Shown: positions 6,204-7,544 of the stretch, in pieces | Layout of the letters: each line of letters starts with the position of its first letter | Position numbering within the stretch: position 1 is the stretch's first letter | Assembly: GCA_016177865.1 (NCBI GenBank) | Contig: JACOUJ010000164.1 | Location: 1-7,544, forward strand | Length of the DNA: 7,544 bases | Direction: 5' to 3' | DNA from: Candidatus Rokuibacteriota bacterium | GTDB lineage: Bacteria > Methylomirabilota > Methylomirabilia > Rokubacteriales > JACOUJ01 | Notes under the pieces: generated by a model | The model's database searches: none | The model's input: the letters and a program-made list of their open reading frames with translations, nothing else | Told to the model about the DNA's origin: nothing | Made by a program: the position numbers and the translations under genes

Positions 6204-7544
6204 CTAGATCATTCCTCGCACAAGGGTCCTGGCCCGGGCTGCCCCAGCGAGCGCCTCATGGCGAGCCGTGTCGCCGTGCGCAGCGCAGGGCGGGGCGGAG
6301 CGCGCGGGCCCGAAAGCGCTGACCTCTGGTCGGATCCTAGACAGGACGGCGGTCTTGAAGACCTCGCCGCGATGCTCGAAGTCACGGAACATGTCAAAAC
6401 TCGCGCAGGCCGGTGAGAGGAGGACCACGTCCCCGGGCTCCGCCAGACGCCGAGCCAGCACGACAGCCTCAGTCATCGCTCGGACTTTTTCCACCTTCGT
6501 CACGGGCGCCAGCACCGCCTCAAGCTTGGCTTGATCCTCGCCGAGAAGGATGGCGACCGTGACGCGCCCCCGCGCCGCGCTCGCCAGCGCGGTAAAGTCC
6601 TGGCCCTTGCCGCGCCCGCCGGCGATAAGAACCACGGGCTCATGAAAACTTTCTAGTGCCCTCAGCGTGGAGGCAACGTTGGTCCCCTTGGAATCGTTAT
6701 AGTAGGCCACCCCGCCGAGCTCCCTGACCCATTCGATCCGGTGCGCGACACCGCGAAAGCTCCCGATCGCCGTCCGGAGTCTCGAAGGGGCCACACCCGC
6801 CCAGAGGGCGCACGCGCTGGCAGCCAGCACGTTCTCCACATTGTGATCTCCCCGGAGGAAGATCTCTTCGACGGGGGCAATCCCGATCTCGCGGCCGTCA
6901 AGCCGCCATACGATCCACCCCTCGCGGAGCGAAACACCCTCATCGAGGGGACGGCGGCGGCTAAAGAAGACAACCCGCGCAAGAGTCCGCTTGGCAAAGG
7001 CGGCGACCTCCGCGTCATCGGCATTGAGCACAGCCCAGTCCGCTCTCGTCTGGTTGAGGAAGATTCGCGCCTTGGCCTGCCGATACGCCTCGAAGCTCCC
7101 GTGGCGATCCACGTGATCAGGCGTCAGGTTGAGCACGGCGGCCACTCGCGGGCGGAAGGTCTCAATCGTCTCGAGTTGGAAGCTTGAGACCTCCGCGACC
7201 GTGAGGCCGTGGGCAGGGAACTCCAGCGCATGAGCACTGAGCGGATCTCCAATGTTCCCGCCGACCAAGAGACGGCGCGCCTCCTGGGCGAGGAGGGCTC
7301 CGACGAGCGCGGTCGTCGTGGTCTTGCCGTTGGTCCCGGTGACCGCGATGAACTCCGCTTCCATCACGCGATAGGCCAACTCAAGCTCCCCGATGATGGG
7401 GATCTCACGACGCCGCGCAGCGGCTAACGGCGAGAGCGTGAGCGGCACTCCCGGGCTCAGGACCACAAGGTCAACTTCTTCAAAGACCCGGGCGGGATGG
7501 CCTCCGACCACCAACTCGACACCTGATTCGCGAAGCGCCCCAAC
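6204..7544 (-). CDS. murD: UDP-N-acetylmuramoyl-L-alanine--D-glutamate ligase MurD (N-terminus beyond the window)
   Basis: MurD is the ATP-dependent cytoplasmic ligase that adds D-glutamate to UDP-MurNAc-L-Ala. The frame is open to the window edge, so the start and the first part of the N-terminal Rossmann domain are missing; 446 residues are visible. In visible numbering: VVLSPGVP (26-33, UDP-sugar domain), P-loop TGTNGKTTTT (69-78), GGNIGDPL (95-102), EVSSFQLE (118-125), LNLTPDHVDRH (138-148), GDHNVENVLAA (232-242), YYNDSKGTN (281-289), GGRGKGQDF (309-317) and LLSPACASFDMFRDFEHRGEVF (375-396). NIGDPL, SSFQLE and NDSKGTN separate MurD from MurC, MurE and MurF. After the normal family end (EVFKTAVLSRI) the frame goes on for 42 residues, rich in Ala and Arg. 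The TTG at 7514 is not the true start, because conserved sequence continues upstream of it. The stop abuts ftsW. Confidence 0.97.
   Translation of the reverse strand, partial: VGALRESGVELVVGGHPARVFEEVDLVVLSPGVPLTLSPLAAARRREIPIIGELELAYRVMEAEFIAVTGTNGKTTTTALVGALLAQEARRLLVGGNIGDPLSAHALEFPAHGLTVAEVSSFQLETIETFRPRVAAVLNLTPDHVDRHGSFEAYRQAKARIFLNQTRADWAVLNADDAEVAAFAKRTLARVVFFSRRRPLDEGVSLREGWIVWRLDGREIGIAPVEEIFLRGDHNVENVLAASACALWAGVAPSRLRTAIGSFRGVAHRIEWVRELGGVAYYNDSKGTNVASTLRALESFHEPVVLIAGGRGKGQDFTALASAARGRVTVAILLGEDQAKLEAVLAPVTKVEKVRAMTEAVVLARRLAEPGDVVLLSPACASFDMFRDFEHRGEVFKTAVLSRIRPEVSAFGPARSAPPCAAHGDTARHEALAGAARARTLVRGMI

Noticed and set aside
7512..7514. TTG at 7514 as the murD start
   Set aside because: The reading frame stays open to the window edge with MurD-like sequence upstream, and the N-terminal domain would be cut short; the true start is outside the window.

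Overview
The window is one stretch of a division and cell wall (dcw) cluster, all on the minus strand. It reads from high to low coordinates: murD (5' end cut off by the window), ftsW, a 190-nt gene-free gap, murC, murB, ftsQ, ftsA and ftsZ (3' end cut off). Every call rests on recognisable family motifs. I see no mobile element, RNA gene or CRISPR array, and no foreign-looking gene.

The DNA is GC-rich. The genes include FtsA and a POTRA-type FtsQ, and murB lies between murC and ftsQ. This fits a GC-rich bacterium of a deltaproteobacterial, NC10/Rokubacteria or acidobacterial kind. That placement is inference from gene order and protein flavour, not a firm identification.

The genes work together. 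MurC, MurB and MurD are cytoplasmic enzymes of the UDP-MurNAc-peptide precursor pathway. FtsW is the membrane SEDS glycosyltransferase that polymerises septal glycan. FtsQ is a bitopic divisome scaffold. FtsA tethers FtsZ filaments to the membrane, and FtsZ is the GTPase that forms the ring. Junctions are tight (0 to 11 nt), as in a single operon, except for the gap between ftsW and murC.

The main oddity is that the slot between ftsW and murC, where many bacteria carry murG, holds no murG. It holds only a short non-coding segment with several small inverted repeats, and murC has no clear Shine-Dalgarno sequence after it. Other points are two equivalent AGGGAGG-N4-ATG starts for ftsZ, a Cys in place of the usual catalytic Ser in MurB, and a long Ala/Arg-rich C-terminal tail on MurD. 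I do not see an undescribed system here; this is mostly an ordinary core-gene region.
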